Program-made: the position numbers and the translations under genes
Notes under the pieces: model-generated
What the model saw: the letters and a program-made list of their open reading frames with translations, nothing else
Databases searched by the model: none
What the model was told of the DNA's origin: nothing
DNA from: Corynebacterium sp. MSK008
GTDB lineage: Bacteria; Actinomycetota; Actinomycetes; Mycobacteriales; Mycobacteriaceae
DNA length: 64,000 nt
Direction: 5' to 3'
Assembly (NCBI RefSeq): GCF_030232585.1
Contig: NZ_JASPJX010000001.1
Span: 124,001-188,000, forward strand
Shown: positions 8,441 through 17,457 of the stretch, one piece after another
Layout of the letters: every line of letters begins with the position of its first letter
How positions within the stretch are numbered: the stretch's first letter is position 1

Positions 8441-9848
8441 GCGAGTCCCGGAACAGCCATTCCACCGCCACGACGGCGGCGATTGCCGCAAGCGCGAGGA
8501 ACCACGCGTCGTAGAGGCGGTGGTTGCCGCTGCCCTGGAATGCGAGGGCGACGACTATCGACGCACCAACGGTTACCCGCACCACCCAAGCCGGCGGCTT
8601 AAACGTGCCTGCCAGCGAAATGACCGATGCGTAGTACCAGGGCAGCGTCACCGCGTTGGTGGCAAAGGCAACCGCGTAGGCGGCGGTGGTGCCGGCGACG
8701 GCGCGGCGTTCGTAGGCCTCGCCTCGTCGGGGGCGGAAGATCCACCACACCACCGCCAAGCCGACCAGCATGAGCACGGAGAAGATGGTGCGGGTCCAGC
8801 TGAGGGCGGTGTTGTAGCGGAACGTGTCGTCGACAAGCTGGAACACCGGCGTGATGAGTTCGGCGGCGAGGGTGGGGCCGGCGAGCGGGTTGATCACCTT
8901 CGAGTTGCCGGTGATTTCGGCGAGCCACCCCCAGGTGGTGCCGGATACCCATGTGACCAGCTGGATTACTGCGGCATTGACCGCGAGCGCCCACGCCCCG
9001 CAGGCCACGAGCATGCCGGCGGCGCCGAGGGCGGTGGTGCTGCGGCGCTTGACCATCAGCCACACCAAGAACGGCAGCGCCACCGCCGCGGTGGCTTTCA
9101 GCGACACCGCCAGCGCGATCAGCGCGATGCCGGGGGTGCACCAGCGGCTGCGCAGGCACCACAGAAGGCCCACGCTGACCAGGCCGACCATGACGGCCTC
9201 GTTGTGCATGCCGCCGATGAGGTGCAGCAGCATCACCGGGTTTGCTGTGCCTAGCCACAGCGCAAGGGCGGGGTCGCCGCCGATCTGCTTTGCAATCCGC
9301 GGCACCGCCCACACGATCAGCGCGAATCCGGCCAGGGAGATCAGCCGGTAGACCACCAGGCCGGCCGTGACGTTCTCGCCGACCAGCCACGTCACCGCCT
9401 TGCCTACGCCGAGGTGCAATGGCCCGTAGGGCGTGGTGGTGTTGCGCCAGTCGTGGGAGACCTCCCACAGGTACGGCCCTGGGTTGACGGCGGCGCCTTC
9501 GGAATAGGGGTCGAAGCCGTCGCGAAGCATCGCGCCCTGCATGAGGTAGGAGTACACGTCGCGCGACAGGATCGGCGCGGACAGCGCGAGGACGCCGGAC
9601 CACCAGCACACGCTGCGGCGCACCTGGGCTAGACCGGGCTTGGCTTTCCACAGCAGCACCCACGCCGCCACCAGGCCGATGATGCCGGCGGTGAGCAGCA
9701 CGTCCATTAGCGCCCGGCCGTGACCGTAGGAGAGGTGCTCCAGGTCTACTGCGCGCAGCAGGCCGCCGCGGTAGCGGGTTGCGCCGGCGCCGAATGAGCC
9801 CACGGCAATCAGTGCGCAGGCGGCGACACCCAGACTCTGCGGGCGCAT
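8343..9848 (-). CDS. mptA: polyprenyl-phosphomannose alpha-1,6-mannosyltransferase (MptA-like)
   Basis: The 501-residue polytopic GT-C enzyme has about a dozen hydrophobic segments. Its family motif area is LSRDVYSYLMQGAMLRDG, with the conserved acidic residue in the first extracellular loop, followed by TTPYGPL and a GMHNEA loop. MptA homologues extend the alpha-1,6-mannan core of lipomannan from decaprenyl-phosphomannose on the outer face of the plasma membrane. The ATG at 9848 overlaps the idsA stop (TGATG); a GTG one codon earlier is possible. The Pro/Arg-rich C-terminal tail of about 30 residues overlaps the convergent Rv2175c-like gene by 98 nt. Confidence 0.85.
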   Translation of the reverse strand: MRPQSLGVAACALIAVGSFGAGATRYRGGLLRAVDLEHLSYGHGRALMDVLLTAGIIGLVAAWVLLWKAKPGLAQVRRSVCWWSGVLALSAPILSRDVYSYLMQGAMLRDGFDPYSEGAAVNPGPYLWEVSHDWRNTTTPYGPLHLGVGKAVTWLVGENVTAGLVVYRLISLAGFALIVWAVPRIAKQIGGDPALALWLGTANPVMLLHLIGGMHNEAVMVGLVSVGLLWCLRSRWCTPGIALIALAVSLKATAAVALPFLVWLMVKRRSTTALGAAGMLVACGAWALAVNAAVIQLVTWVSGTTWGWLAEITGNSKVINPLAGPTLAAELITPVFQLVDDTFRYNTALSWTRTIFSVLMLVGLAVVWWIFRPRRGEAYERRAVAGTTAAYAVAFATNAVTLPWYYASVISLAGTFKPPAWVVRVTVGASIVVALAFQGSGNHRLYDAWFLALAAIAAVVAVEWLFRDSPKTPSPARGGSLRAPFGRAARPQDAPAETHPA

Positions 9849-10930
9849 CACATTCGCCGGTCGGTGGCCTTGTGCGCGAGCACGGTGAGTGCTTCCGCGG
9901 CTGCGTCGTCGATGCCGGCGCCGTCCAGGAAGCCCAGGCCGGAGGCGGTGAGTTCTTCGATGCGCGCCTCCACTGCGTCTTCCGCGCCGCTGGAGCGGAT
10001 GAGCCCTGCTAATCGACGCAGCTCCGCCTCATCCTCCGTCGTACCAATCCCGTCGCGCAGCTCTTGCGCGGCTGCCGGGTCCGCCTGGTCCAGCAGCTCG
10101 AGGGCCGTGGCGAATAGTTCCGTGCGCTTGCCCTCGCGGATGTCGTCGCCGGCCGGCTTGCCGGTGACTGCTGGGTCGCCGAACACGCCAAGCAGGTCGT
10201 CGCGAAGCTGGAATGCGATGCCGATGTCGCGACCGTAGCCACGGAACGCGTCGATGAGCGACTCGCTCGCGCCCGCAAGCGCCGCACCCAAGTGCAGGGG
10301 ACGCTCGATGGTGTAGGCCGCTGTCTTGAACCGGTTGACGCGGTTGGCCATCTCCACCGACTCGCTGCCCAGGCTTTCCAGCATGATGTCCAGCAACTGG
10401 CCTCCGATGACCTCGGTGCGCATGCCCACCCACGGCTCCGCGGCACGAGCGAGAGCGTCCTGGGAAACACCGGAGTAGCGCCACAAGTCCTCAGCCCAGG
10501 CGAGCGCGAGGTCGCCGAGCAGAATCGCTGCGTTAGTGCCGTACTCCTCCGCGGAGCCGAGCAGCCCCTGGCTGCGGTGCTCCGTCTCGATCGCGCGGTG
10601 CACCGTGGGGCTGCCGCGCCGGGTGTCGGAGGCGTCGATGATGTCGTCGTGCACCAGCGCGCAGGCCTGGATCAGCTCCAGGGCGCTCACCGCGCGGAGC
10701 ACGGCCTCAGGGTCCTCCGCACTTTGCAGGCCGCCCGCGCCGACGAAGCCTGCCCAGCCGTACGTGGGGCGCACGCGCTTGCCGCCGCCGAGGACGAAGC
10801 GCCGCAAGTGGCTCACTGCCTGGGCGACAGGCTCGCCAATGGCCTCGACAGCTTTCGCGCGCTCGTTGAAAAACGCTTCAAGATGCTGCTCTACCTGTGC
10901 CGGTACGTCTTTGAGCCCAAGATCTGTCAC
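9848..10930 (-). CDS. idsA: polyprenyl diphosphate synthase (IdsA/GGPP synthase type)
   Basis: The 360-residue trans-prenyltransferase has the GGGKRVRP motif at residues 48-55. The first Asp-rich motif DDIID is at 95-99 and the second in FQLRDDLLG at 240-248. It makes farnesyl- or geranylgeranyl-diphosphate, the precursor of menaquinone and polyprenyl-phosphate carriers used by MraY, MptA and arabinan synthesis. The GTG start at 10930 is set by AAGGAG 7 nt upstream; upstream in-frame sequence belongs to the GNAT gene region. It is the middle gene of a GNAT-idsA-mptA minus-strand operon. Exact product length cannot be read from the sequence. Confidence 0.87.
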   Translation of the reverse strand: MTDLGLKDVPAQVEQHLEAFFNERAKAVEAIGEPVAQAVSHLRRFVLGGGKRVRPTYGWAGFVGAGGLQSAEDPEAVLRAVSALELIQACALVHDDIIDASDTRRGSPTVHRAIETEHRSQGLLGSAEEYGTNAAILLGDLALAWAEDLWRYSGVSQDALARAAEPWVGMRTEVIGGQLLDIMLESLGSESVEMANRVNRFKTAAYTIERPLHLGAALAGASESLIDAFRGYGRDIGIAFQLRDDLLGVFGDPAVTGKPAGDDIREGKRTELFATALELLDQADPAAAQELRDGIGTTEDEAELRRLAGLIRSSGAEDAVEARIEELTASGLGFLDGAGIDDAAAEALTVLAHKATDRRM

Positions 10931-10973
10931 GCCTACGCTCCTTGTGCCTGAAGTTGATGATCTCCCCGCAACC

Positions 10974-11537
10974 CTACCCAGTGCGGTTTTGCAGATCGAG
11001 GGCGAGGATGGCAAAGGGGCGTTTATCCCCCTCGTAGTAAAAATTGCGCGCCACGTCCGTAAATCCGAACTTGCGGTACAGGCCGAACGCGTTGTTTGCC
11101 TCGCCCGCAACTTCCGGTGTGGACAGCAGCGCCCAGCGCGTCGGGGCTTCCCTGAGCAGCTCCGTGAGCAGGCGGGAGCCCAGGCCTTTGCTTTGCCGAG
11201 CGGGGGAGACATGCACTTCCGCGACCTCGAAGTAGCTGCGCAGCATGTCCCGGTCCTGGTCCGTGATCCCGCCATTCGCGTCCATTGCGCGCACAAGTTG
11301 GCGGTCCCACCAGCGATCACGGGTGCCGATGAAACCGTAGGCGATGCCGTCTACTTGGCCGCCTTCGATCGCCGCCACCGCGGTGAAGCCGGGGAAGCGC
11401 ACCTCGCCCTTCCACACTTGGATACGTTGGCGGCGCATGGTCCTCGGGTACCCCATGGCCTCTATATAGATGTCTACGAGCGTTGGGGCGAGCATCAGGA
11501 ACTCGGCGGACGTTAGGCGCTGAATGGTTGCAGTCAC
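10974..11537 (-). CDS. GNAT-family N-acetyltransferase
   Basis: The 187-residue protein has the acetyl-CoA-binding motif A of GNAT enzymes, VHVSPARQSKGLGSRLL, followed by a motif B-like YRKFGFTDVARNFYY. The substrate is unknown. It starts with GTG and lies 43 nt upstream of idsA in the same direction, so it probably heads the operon that includes idsA and mptA. It is divergent from the HEPN-type gene. Confidence 0.8.
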   Translation of the reverse strand: MTATIQRLTSAEFLMLAPTLVDIYIEAMGYPRTMRRQRIQVWKGEVRFPGFTAVAAIEGGQVDGIAYGFIGTRDRWWDRQLVRAMDANGGITDQDRDMLRSYFEVAEVHVSPARQSKGLGSRLLTELLREAPTRWALLSTPEVAGEANNAFGLYRKFGFTDVARNFYYEGDKRPFAILALDLQNRTG

Positions 11538-11592
11538 CCCTCTATGGAATCACTTGCGGGCGCTGTGCGTGGCAAGAACCCAATCGATTTAA

Positions 11593-11608
11593 TCGAACAA
11601 ACGTTCCC
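11593..11608. promoter_or_regulatory. LexA/SOS-box-like sequence
   Basis: TCGAACAAACGTTCCC matches the actinobacterial SOS-box pattern TCGAAC-N4-GTTCGA at all but the last two bases. It lies between the divergent GNAT and HEPN-type genes, about 32 bp upstream of a -10 box for the latter. A second small inverted repeat, TCGATT-T-AATCGA, is at 11584-11596. Confidence 0.35.
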
Positions 11609-11639
11609 ATTGGGCCGAAGTGGTGTCGAACGGGTGTTT

Positions 11640-11645
11640 TAGGGT
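11640..11645 (+). promoter_or_regulatory. -10 hexamer upstream of the HEPN-type gene
   Basis: TAGGGT lies 45 nt before the ATG at 11691, leaving room for a leader of about 38 nt that contains the Shine-Dalgarno. No clear -35 is visible. Confidence 0.35.
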
Positions 11646-11690
11646 GAGCCCACTACTTGAACAAAAGCAATGTTTGCCCAGGAGGAAGCG

Positions 11691-12128
11691 ATGATTGGAA
11701 GTGTAGTTTCAGCAACAACCGGCGCGGTGTACGGGCGGGGCGCGCGTGTAAGTAGGGCCGATCAATTCTTGGCAGCCGCCGAGGAGCTGATCGGTCTAGC
11801 GCACGATGATTTCGAGGCTGGCCGCCACGACATGGCAATGGAAAACGCCTATCGTGCGGCGCTGCGGGTCGCCGGAGCGCGAAACGTGGCATCGCCAATC
11901 GTGCGCAAGCGCAAGCGTCTGCCCACAAGCGCGTGGGACAAACTCGCGCTCACGGGCGACGACGGGGCGCACTGGGCCACCGTATTCAAGCGCTACTCGG
12001 CGCAACGCGGCAGGGTGGCGTCCGGCATTGAAACGGATCCGGGCGCGGCCGTGGTGCACCGGCTGCTCTCGGACGCGGAAGAGTTTTACCTGTCCACCAG
12101 GGCGGGGGAGGCGCCAATGGCTGCGTAG
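11691..12128 (+). CDS. SAV_6107-type HEPN-domain protein
   Basis: The 145-residue, mainly helical protein resembles the SAV_6107-family HEPN proteins of actinobacteria, with helical segments such as AEELIGLAHDDFEAGRHDMA and YRAALRVAGA. The family function is not established; HEPN folds often bind nucleotides or RNA. The ATG at 11691 is chosen because AGGAGG ends a few bases upstream; an in-frame ATG at 11670 has no such site. A LexA-box-like sequence is located about 85 bp upstream. Confidence 0.65.
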   Translation: MIGSVVSATTGAVYGRGARVSRADQFLAAAEELIGLAHDDFEAGRHDMAMENAYRAALRVAGARNVASPIVRKRKRLPTSAWDKLALTGDDGAHWATVFKRYSAQRGRVASGIETDPGAAVVHRLLSDAEEFYLSTRAGEAPMAA

Positions 12129-12218
12129 TGGGAGGAAAGTGGGGCACGGGAACAATCTGCGTACCATGGCCGTTATACGGATAATGTCAGTCCGCCTTCG
12201 GTATCTGGAGAGTGAGCA

Positions 12219-12611
12219 GTGTCTCTATCTGAGCAGGAAATGCGGGCGTTGCGCGAAATTGAGCAGTCCCTCTTCGCGGACGACCCGAAATTCGGCAGCA
12301 GTGTCGTGACTGAATCTGGCTTCGGTTCCGCACCCAAGACCGGTCAGTTGACCATGCGTAGCGTCGCGCTGATCGTCCTGGGTCTCGTGCTGTTGCTCGG
12401 TGGCGTGGCGCTGGCGAGCTTGAGCATTTGGACCATTGTGCTGAGCATCATTGGCTTCGCCGTCATGCTATTCGGCGGCATTATGGCCCTGCGCACTCCG
12501 TCGAACCAGTCGTCTGCGTCCGCACGCGCGTCACGGCAGACCAAGCCGCGCACCCAGCGCAGCGCCAGCATGGAGGAGAGCTTCCGCCGGCGTTTTGAGG
12601 ACCGTCAGTAG
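12219..12611 (+). CDS. DUF3040 membrane protein
   Basis: The 130-residue protein starts MSLSEQEMRALREIEQSL, the typical N-terminus of DUF3040 proteins of actinobacteria. Two transmembrane helices follow (about residues 44-63 and 66-86), then a basic Arg/Ser/Gln tail. Family members often sit just upstream of mraZ, as here. The function is unknown. It starts with GTG after a GGAG-containing site and ends before a strong terminator. Confidence 0.8.
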   Translation: MSLSEQEMRALREIEQSLFADDPKFGSSVVTESGFGSAPKTGQLTMRSVALIVLGLVLLLGGVALASLSIWTIVLSIIGFAVMLFGGIMALRTPSNQSSASARASRQTKPRTQRSASMEESFRRRFEDRQ

Positions 12612-12630
12612 CACCTCGCTGCACGCGTAG

Positions 12631-12666
12631 AAAGCGCCTTCCCGGCATGACGGGGAGGCGCTTTTT
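12631..12666 (+). terminator. rho-independent terminator after DUF3040 gene
   Basis: AAAGCGCCTTCCCG and CGGGGAGGCGCTTT form a long stem with a short loop, followed by TTT. It separates the DUF3040 gene from the mraZ regulatory region. Confidence 0.85.
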
Positions 12667-13026
12667 CGTGCCTGCCCCACATCCCCCACTTCTCCCCACC
12701 GGAGCCCCATAACTGTCGGAAGCCCGGCGTTGGCGCTCCACTCGAGGTGTAAGCAGTGGGGTTAAAGAGGTTGAAAGTAGCGCATGTGGGGCTTGTTTTC
12801 GAACTTCGCGGGGAAACTCCCCACGGATGAAACATGCCAGTGAGCTGCAAGAACATGACACGCGAGAACAAAAAATTGCAGAGGTGTGGCGTTTGTGGGG
12901 GAAAGTGGGTTAAAGTGGGGCCCAGCGGAGTGACGTGGCGCGCATCTTGACTACGTGCGCGGTACGGAACGAAGCCGAGAAAATTTCACAGCCAACGTCA
13001 GAAAGTGAAGGAAGGTAGGTCGCCGG
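12667..13026 (+). promoter_or_regulatory. mraZ upstream region with GTGGG box arrays
   Basis: There is no gene here. Four GTGG boxes begin at 12886, 12895, 12905 and 12915, a 9-10 bp period that matches the direct-repeat operators bound by MraZ in other bacteria. A candidate -10 TAAAGT (12911-12916) lies among them. Three CCCCAC boxes in the opposite orientation (12675-12680, 12684-12689, 12694-12699) show the same period. Single boxes occur at 12756, 12786 and, inverted, at 12819. The mraZ leader would be about 100 nt, with an AAGG-rich ribosome site before 13027. Confidence 0.6.
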
Positions 13027-13461
13027 ATGTTTCTGGGAACCTACACTCCCAAGCTCGACGACAAAGGTCGCCTGACGCTCCCCGCGAAGTTCCGTGAGGA
13101 TCTTGCGGACGGGTTGATGGTGACCAAGGGGCAGGACCACTCGCTCGCGGTGTATCCGCGCGACGAGTTCGCCGCCCGCGCCCGCAAGGCCGCAGCGGCA
13201 TCCCGAACAAACCCCAAGGCGCGCGCGTTTATCCGCAACCTGGCTGCCAGCGCGGATGAGCAAACGCTCGACGGGTCTGGGCGGATCACCCTGTCCCCGG
13301 CGCACCGGGAGTACGCAAACCTTTCTAAGGAGTGCGTGGTCATCGGTTCGGTGGATTTTCTCGAGATCTGGGACCTTGAGTCCTGGAATAAGTATCAAGA
13401 AGAGACTGAAGCCGCGTTCTCCGCGGCGGATGACGACGACATTCTCTCCGGTCTGCTGTAG
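13027..13461 (+). CDS. mraZ: transcriptional regulator MraZ
   Basis: The 144-residue protein has two tandem SpoVT/AbrB-like domains, each with the DxxxR motif: [15 protein letters not shown] near residue 10 and [17 protein letters not shown] near residue 80. MraZ forms a ring-shaped oligomer that binds GTGGG repeats and controls its own dcw operon. Length and start match the family. It opens the division/cell-wall cluster and is preceded by matching box repeats. A 193-nt gap follows before rsmH, in which I see no other gene. Confidence 0.95.
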   Translation: MFLGTYTPKLDDKGRLTLPAKFREDLADGLMVTKGQDHSLAVYPRDEFAARARKAAAASRTNPKARAFIRNLAASADEQTLDGSGRITLSPAHREYANLSKECVVIGSVDFLEIWDLESWNKYQEETEAAFSAADDDDILSGLL

Positions 13462-13654
13462 GGCTGACTACCCGGCAGTAGGCATCGACTACGGAGAGCG
13501 TGTACGGACTCTGTCCGGGGCGTGAAGCGTTCTGGTGTACTTCCCCGACATCAGAACAGCCGCCCCGGGCAGGGCTCTATGCGCTCCCCGCGCTGATACC
13601 GCTGACACAACCACCGCACGAGCTAGGGACACCGAAAGACACGGAGGGCACGGC

Positions 13655-14668
13655 ATGGCGAACTTCACGCTCGCTGACGACCCGCACGGTCACGTCCCCG
13701 TCATGCGCGACCGCATGGCTGAACTGCTCGCGCCCAGCGTCGAGAAGTTCGGCGCAAATGCGGTGCTTATCGACGGCACGCTCGGCGCCGGCGGCCACAC
13801 AGAGCACTTCCTCGACGTGTTTCCCAACGCCTGCGTGATCGGCGTGGACCGGGACCCGAACGCGCTGCGTCAGGCGTCGCAGCGCTTGGCGCCCTTCGGC
13901 GAGCGTTTCGTTGCAGTGCAGTGCCGCTTCGACCACGTTGATGACGCGGTGGCGAACAACGAGGGCGCAATCTTCGACACCACCCGCGAGCACGGCATCG
14001 CGGGCGCACTGTTCGACCTGGGCGTGTCCTCCATGCAGCTGGACCAGCAGGAGCGCGGATTCTCTTACCGCGGTGACGCTCCGCTGGACATGCGCATGGA
14101 CCAAACGCAGGGCATCACTGCCGCTGAGGTGCTTAACACCTACAGTCACGGCGACCTGGCCCGCATTCTGAAGACGTACGGCGACGAGCGCTTCGCCGGG
14201 AAGATCGCCTCCGCCGTGATCGCGGAGCGCGAACGCGAGCCCTTCGACCGCGCCGCGCGCTTGGTGGAGCTGCTCTACGCGACCATCCCGGCGGCGACAC
14301 GGCGCACCGGCGGCCACCCCGCCAAGCGCACCTTCCAGGCGCTGCGCATCGAGGTCAACCGCGAGCTCGAAGCGGTGGAAAATGTCGTGCCCGTGATCAC
14401 CGGCCTGCTCGGTGTGGGCGGGCGCGCAGTGTTTATGAGCTACCAGTCGCTGGAAGACAAGATCGTCAAAGCCGCGTTCAACACGCTCACCACCTCCAAG
14501 ACCCCGGCTGGCTTGCCGATGGACCTACCGGGCACCGAGCCGGAGTTCCGCACCGTCACCCGCGGCGCGGAGAAGGCACCCGCAGACGAAATCGAACGCA
14601 ATCCACGCGCCGCGCCCGTGAGGGTGCGTTGCATTGAAAAACTCAGCCCACCCCAGCCCACCCTCTAA
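13655..14668 (+). CDS. rsmH: 16S rRNA m4C1402 N4-methyltransferase
   Basis: The 337-residue enzyme (MraW/RsmH) methylates N4 of C1402 in the decoding centre of 16S rRNA using S-adenosylmethionine. The SAM motif is [15 protein letters not shown], followed by [21 protein letters not shown] and the C-terminal [12 protein letters not shown]. The frame is open well upstream, but the ATG at 13655 is preceded by GGAGGG and gives the family N-terminus with GHVPVM. It belongs to the dcw operon; the next gene starts 22 nt after its stop. Confidence 0.94.
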   Translation: MANFTLADDPHGHVPVMRDRMAELLAPSVEKFGANAVLIDGTLGAGGHTEHFLDVFPNACVIGVDRDPNALRQASQRLAPFGERFVAVQCRFDHVDDAVANNEGAIFDTTREHGIAGALFDLGVSSMQLDQQERGFSYRGDAPLDMRMDQTQGITAAEVLNTYSHGDLARILKTYGDERFAGKIASAVIAEREREPFDRAARLVELLYATIPAATRRTGGHPAKRTFQALRIEVNRELEAVENVVPVITGLLGVGGRAVFMSYQSLEDKIVKAAFNTLTTSKTPAGLPMDLPGTEPEFRTVTRGAEKAPADEIERNPRAAPVRVRCIEKLSPPQPTL

Positions 14669-14690
14669 GCCCGACAAAAGGACGGACACC

Positions 14691-15368
14691 ATGGCCGCAC
14701 GAGCAACGCGATCGGCGACGCTGACCCGCAATCAGAGCCGCACACCCGGCCCCACGCAGGGCCGCACTCACGGCCGTGCCATGCCGGGCGTGAAACCGCA
14801 CGTGGAACACCCACGGTCTCGTGGCCGGTTGGGGTCCAACCAGGTGGTGTCTGTCCGCGGACGTCGCGTGGCCACCACCAAGGTGCGCTCGAAGTTTTCT
14901 TCGCTTTCCCAGATTGCGCTGCCGTTGCTGGTCGTCGGCATTGCGGCAGCCATGATCCTGTCCGGCATCGCTACCACGCAGACCTTTGCAATCCAGAAGC
15001 TGCAGGCGAAGGAGCAGGAGCTGGCGAACGAGGTCGAGTCCCTCAACCGCGACCTGGAGGACCGTCGTTCCTCCGCGGCGCTTGCGCAGCGGGCGGACTC
15101 TATGGGAATGGTGCTCGCCGGCGAGCCGGGTGTGGTTGCAGTCAACGAGGAGGGACACGCCGAGGAGCAGCGTCCGTACAATCCGGAGTCAGCTTCCAAG
15201 TTGGTGGATGTCAACGGCGAGGGCGGCCCCGCGTCCCGCGCATCCTCTGACGATCGCGCGACGAAGGAGCTCGAGGATGCGTTGACGCAGCGTCCGGGCC
15301 GCGCCGCGAACGCGCCACGCATTGACAATCTCGCGCCGTACCAGGCCAACGTTTCGGCCCAGCCGTAG
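14691..15368 (+). CDS. ftsL: FtsL-like division protein
   Basis: The 225-residue bitopic protein has an Arg-rich cytosolic N-terminus of about 75 residues, one transmembrane helix (about 76-95) and an extracellular coiled coil (about 100-130). A low-complexity acidic tail follows. Position between rsmH and ftsI, the membrane/coiled-coil order, and NRDLEDRRSSAALAQRADSMGM fit FtsL, which joins the FtsQ-FtsB-FtsL complex that activates FtsW/FtsI. The ATG at 14691 has AAAAGGA 8 nt upstream; an ATG at 14634 would overlap rsmH and lacks a site. Confidence 0.8.
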   Translation: MAARATRSATLTRNQSRTPGPTQGRTHGRAMPGVKPHVEHPRSRGRLGSNQVVSVRGRRVATTKVRSKFSSLSQIALPLLVVGIAAAMILSGIATTQTFAIQKLQAKEQELANEVESLNRDLEDRRSSAALAQRADSMGMVLAGEPGVVAVNEEGHAEEQRPYNPESASKLVDVNGEGGPASRASSDDRATKELEDALTQRPGRAANAPRIDNLAPYQANVSAQP

Positions 15369-15465
15369 TGGCTGGCGTGGCGCACCTAGGTATCTGCCCG
15401 GGGGCGGGGCATGATGGTTGACGACACAACGGCGGGTACCAGCCAGTGGATATGGGAGGTGAGTA

Positions 15466-17436
15466 GTGCCACGCACTAGCGCGAACGCGCAGGAAAGACC
15501 AGAGAAGCCTGCGCCGGCTTCCCAGAAGCAGATCACTGGAAAGCGCGTGTACTGGCTCGGTATCGCCTTCTTGGCGGTGGCGGCCTTGCTCATTGGGCGC
15601 CTGTTTTGGGTGCAGGTGATCATCGGAGACGAACTGCGCGAGCAGGCCAACGAGCAACGCAGCCGCACCTACGTGGACCGCGCGCGCCGTGGCGAGATTG
15701 TGGACCGCGACGGCAACAAGATGGCTTACACCATGCAGGCCCGCTCCCTGACAGTGTCTCCGGTGCAGCTGCGCAAGGAGCTTAAGGAGCAGCAGGAGCT
15801 TGAGATGCGTGTGGACGGGCTGTCGGCCGAGGAGATCGCCGCCCAGGTGGATGCTCGCGTTGAAGACGTGCTGCGCACAATGGCCAACGAGATCCCGGGC
15901 ATGATTGGCGACGGGGAAGTGGTGAGCGACGCGCCCGCAAACACCGCCACTGGCGAACCGACCACCAAAGTCGGCCAGGTGAGCGCCAAGGAGATCCTGG
16001 ACAAGCTGCACGCCGACACCAGCTACGAGGTTTTGGTGCGCAACGTCGACCCGGACGTTGCCGCGACCGTCGCGGAGGCGTTCCACGGCGTTGCGGCAGA
16101 CCACCAGGACATCCGCCAGTACCCGAACGGCGCGGTGGGCGAGAACATCATCGGCAAGGTCTCTATGGACGGCCAGGGCCAGTTCGGCATGGAGGCCTCG
16201 CGCGACGCAGATCTCACAGGCATCGACGGTCGCTCCACGGAGGACGTGTCCGCGAACGGGCAGTCGATTCCGGGTTCGCTTCGCGACGTCGTTCCGGCCG
16301 TCGGCGGGGCACAGATCGAGCTCACCATCGACTTGGATCTGCAGACCTACGTCCAGCAGACCCTCGAGCAAGCTAAGGCCAACTCCCTGGCAAAGGAAGC
16401 CCAGGCTGTGGTGCTGGACGCCCACACGGGCGAAGTTCTTGCCATGGCGAACACCGACACGATCAACCCGAACGGCAACGTCGAGCAGCAGATCAAGCAG
16501 GGCAAGGATTTTGAGAACCCGAGCGTGTCGCACCCCTTCGAGCCGGGCTCGGTGGCGAAGGTGATTACTGCTGCCGCGGCGATCGACCAGGGGCTGACCG
16601 ACCCGTTCGAGGTGCACCAGGTGCCCGGATCCATCGACATGGCGGGCATTACGGTGCGCGACGCGTGGGAGCACGGCGTAATGCCATACACCACCGCCGG
16701 CATCTTCGGTAAGTCCTCCAATGTGGGCACACTGCAGCTCGCCCAGCGACTGGGGGAGGAGCGGTACTGGGACTACCTGAACCGCTTCGGCATCGGCCAG
16801 GGCACCGGCATCGAGCTGCCCAACGAGTCCGCTGGCCTGCTGCCGGTGCTGGAGCAGTGGTCCGGCGGCACCTTCGCCAACCTGCCCATCGGGCAGGGCA
16901 TGAGCTGGACCACGCTGCAGATGGCGGGCGTGTTCCAGGCGATCGCCAACGAGGGCGAGCGAATCCAGCCGCGTATCATCCACAAGATCACCGGCCCGGA
17001 CGGGGAAGAGATCGCACAGGAGGAACCGCAGCGCACCCGCGTGATCAGCGAGGAGGCCGCGCGCACCACGCTGGACATGTTCCGAGCCGCGTTCCAGGAG
17101 GACCCGGCCGGGATCAACAACGGCACCGCCCAGGGAAACAACCTGGAGGGCTACCAGTTTTCCGGCAAGACCGGCACGGCGCAGAAGGTCAACCCTGACA
17201 CCGGTGCCTACTCCAACAGCGCGTACTGGATCACCTTCGCCGGTGTCGCACCCGCGGATGACCCGCGCTTCGTCGTTGCCGTCATGCTGGACGAGCCGCA
17301 GCGCGGCGTCCTTGAGGGTGGCAACGGCGGCCAGTCCGCGGCCCCGATTTTCAAGCAGATTTCCGGTTGGCTGCTCAACCGTGAGAACGTGCCGCTGAGC
17401 CCGCCGGCAGAGCCATACCCGTTGCAGGGCCAGTAG
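15466..17436 (+). CDS. ftsI: penicillin-binding protein 3, septal transpeptidase
   Basis: This 656-residue class B PBP has an N-terminal cytosolic segment, one transmembrane helix (about 28-48), a dimerisation domain and a transpeptidase domain. The catalytic SxxK is SVAK at 362-365, SSN at 417-419 and KTG at 568-570. It crosslinks septal peptidoglycan together with the SEDS glycosyltransferase FtsW and is a beta-lactam target. The GTG start has GGAGGTGAG just upstream. murE begins 21 nt after its stop. Confidence 0.95.
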   Translation: MPRTSANAQERPEKPAPASQKQITGKRVYWLGIAFLAVAALLIGRLFWVQVIIGDELREQANEQRSRTYVDRARRGEIVDRDGNKMAYTMQARSLTVSPVQLRKELKEQQELEMRVDGLSAEEIAAQVDARVEDVLRTMANEIPGMIGDGEVVSDAPANTATGEPTTKVGQVSAKEILDKLHADTSYEVLVRNVDPDVAATVAEAFHGVAADHQDIRQYPNGAVGENIIGKVSMDGQGQFGMEASRDADLTGIDGRSTEDVSANGQSIPGSLRDVVPAVGGAQIELTIDLDLQTYVQQTLEQAKANSLAKEAQAVVLDAHTGEVLAMANTDTINPNGNVEQQIKQGKDFENPSVSHPFEPGSVAKVITAAAAIDQGLTDPFEVHQVPGSIDMAGITVRDAWEHGVMPYTTAGIFGKSSNVGTLQLAQRLGEERYWDYLNRFGIGQGTGIELPNESAGLLPVLEQWSGGTFANLPIGQGMSWTTLQMAGVFQAIANEGERIQPRIIHKITGPDGEEIAQEEPQRTRVISEEAARTTLDMFRAAFQEDPAGINNGTAQGNNLEGYQFSGKTGTAQKVNPDTGAYSNSAYWITFAGVAPADDPRFVVAVMLDEPQRGVLEGGNGGQSAAPIFKQISGWLLNRENVPLSPPAEPYPLQGQ

Positions 17437-17457
17437 ATACAGATGGAGGTCTGACCA

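Noticed and set aside
15418..15446. Promoter before ftsI starting with TTGACG
   Set aside because: No acceptable -10 lies 16-19 nt downstream, so I could not support it.
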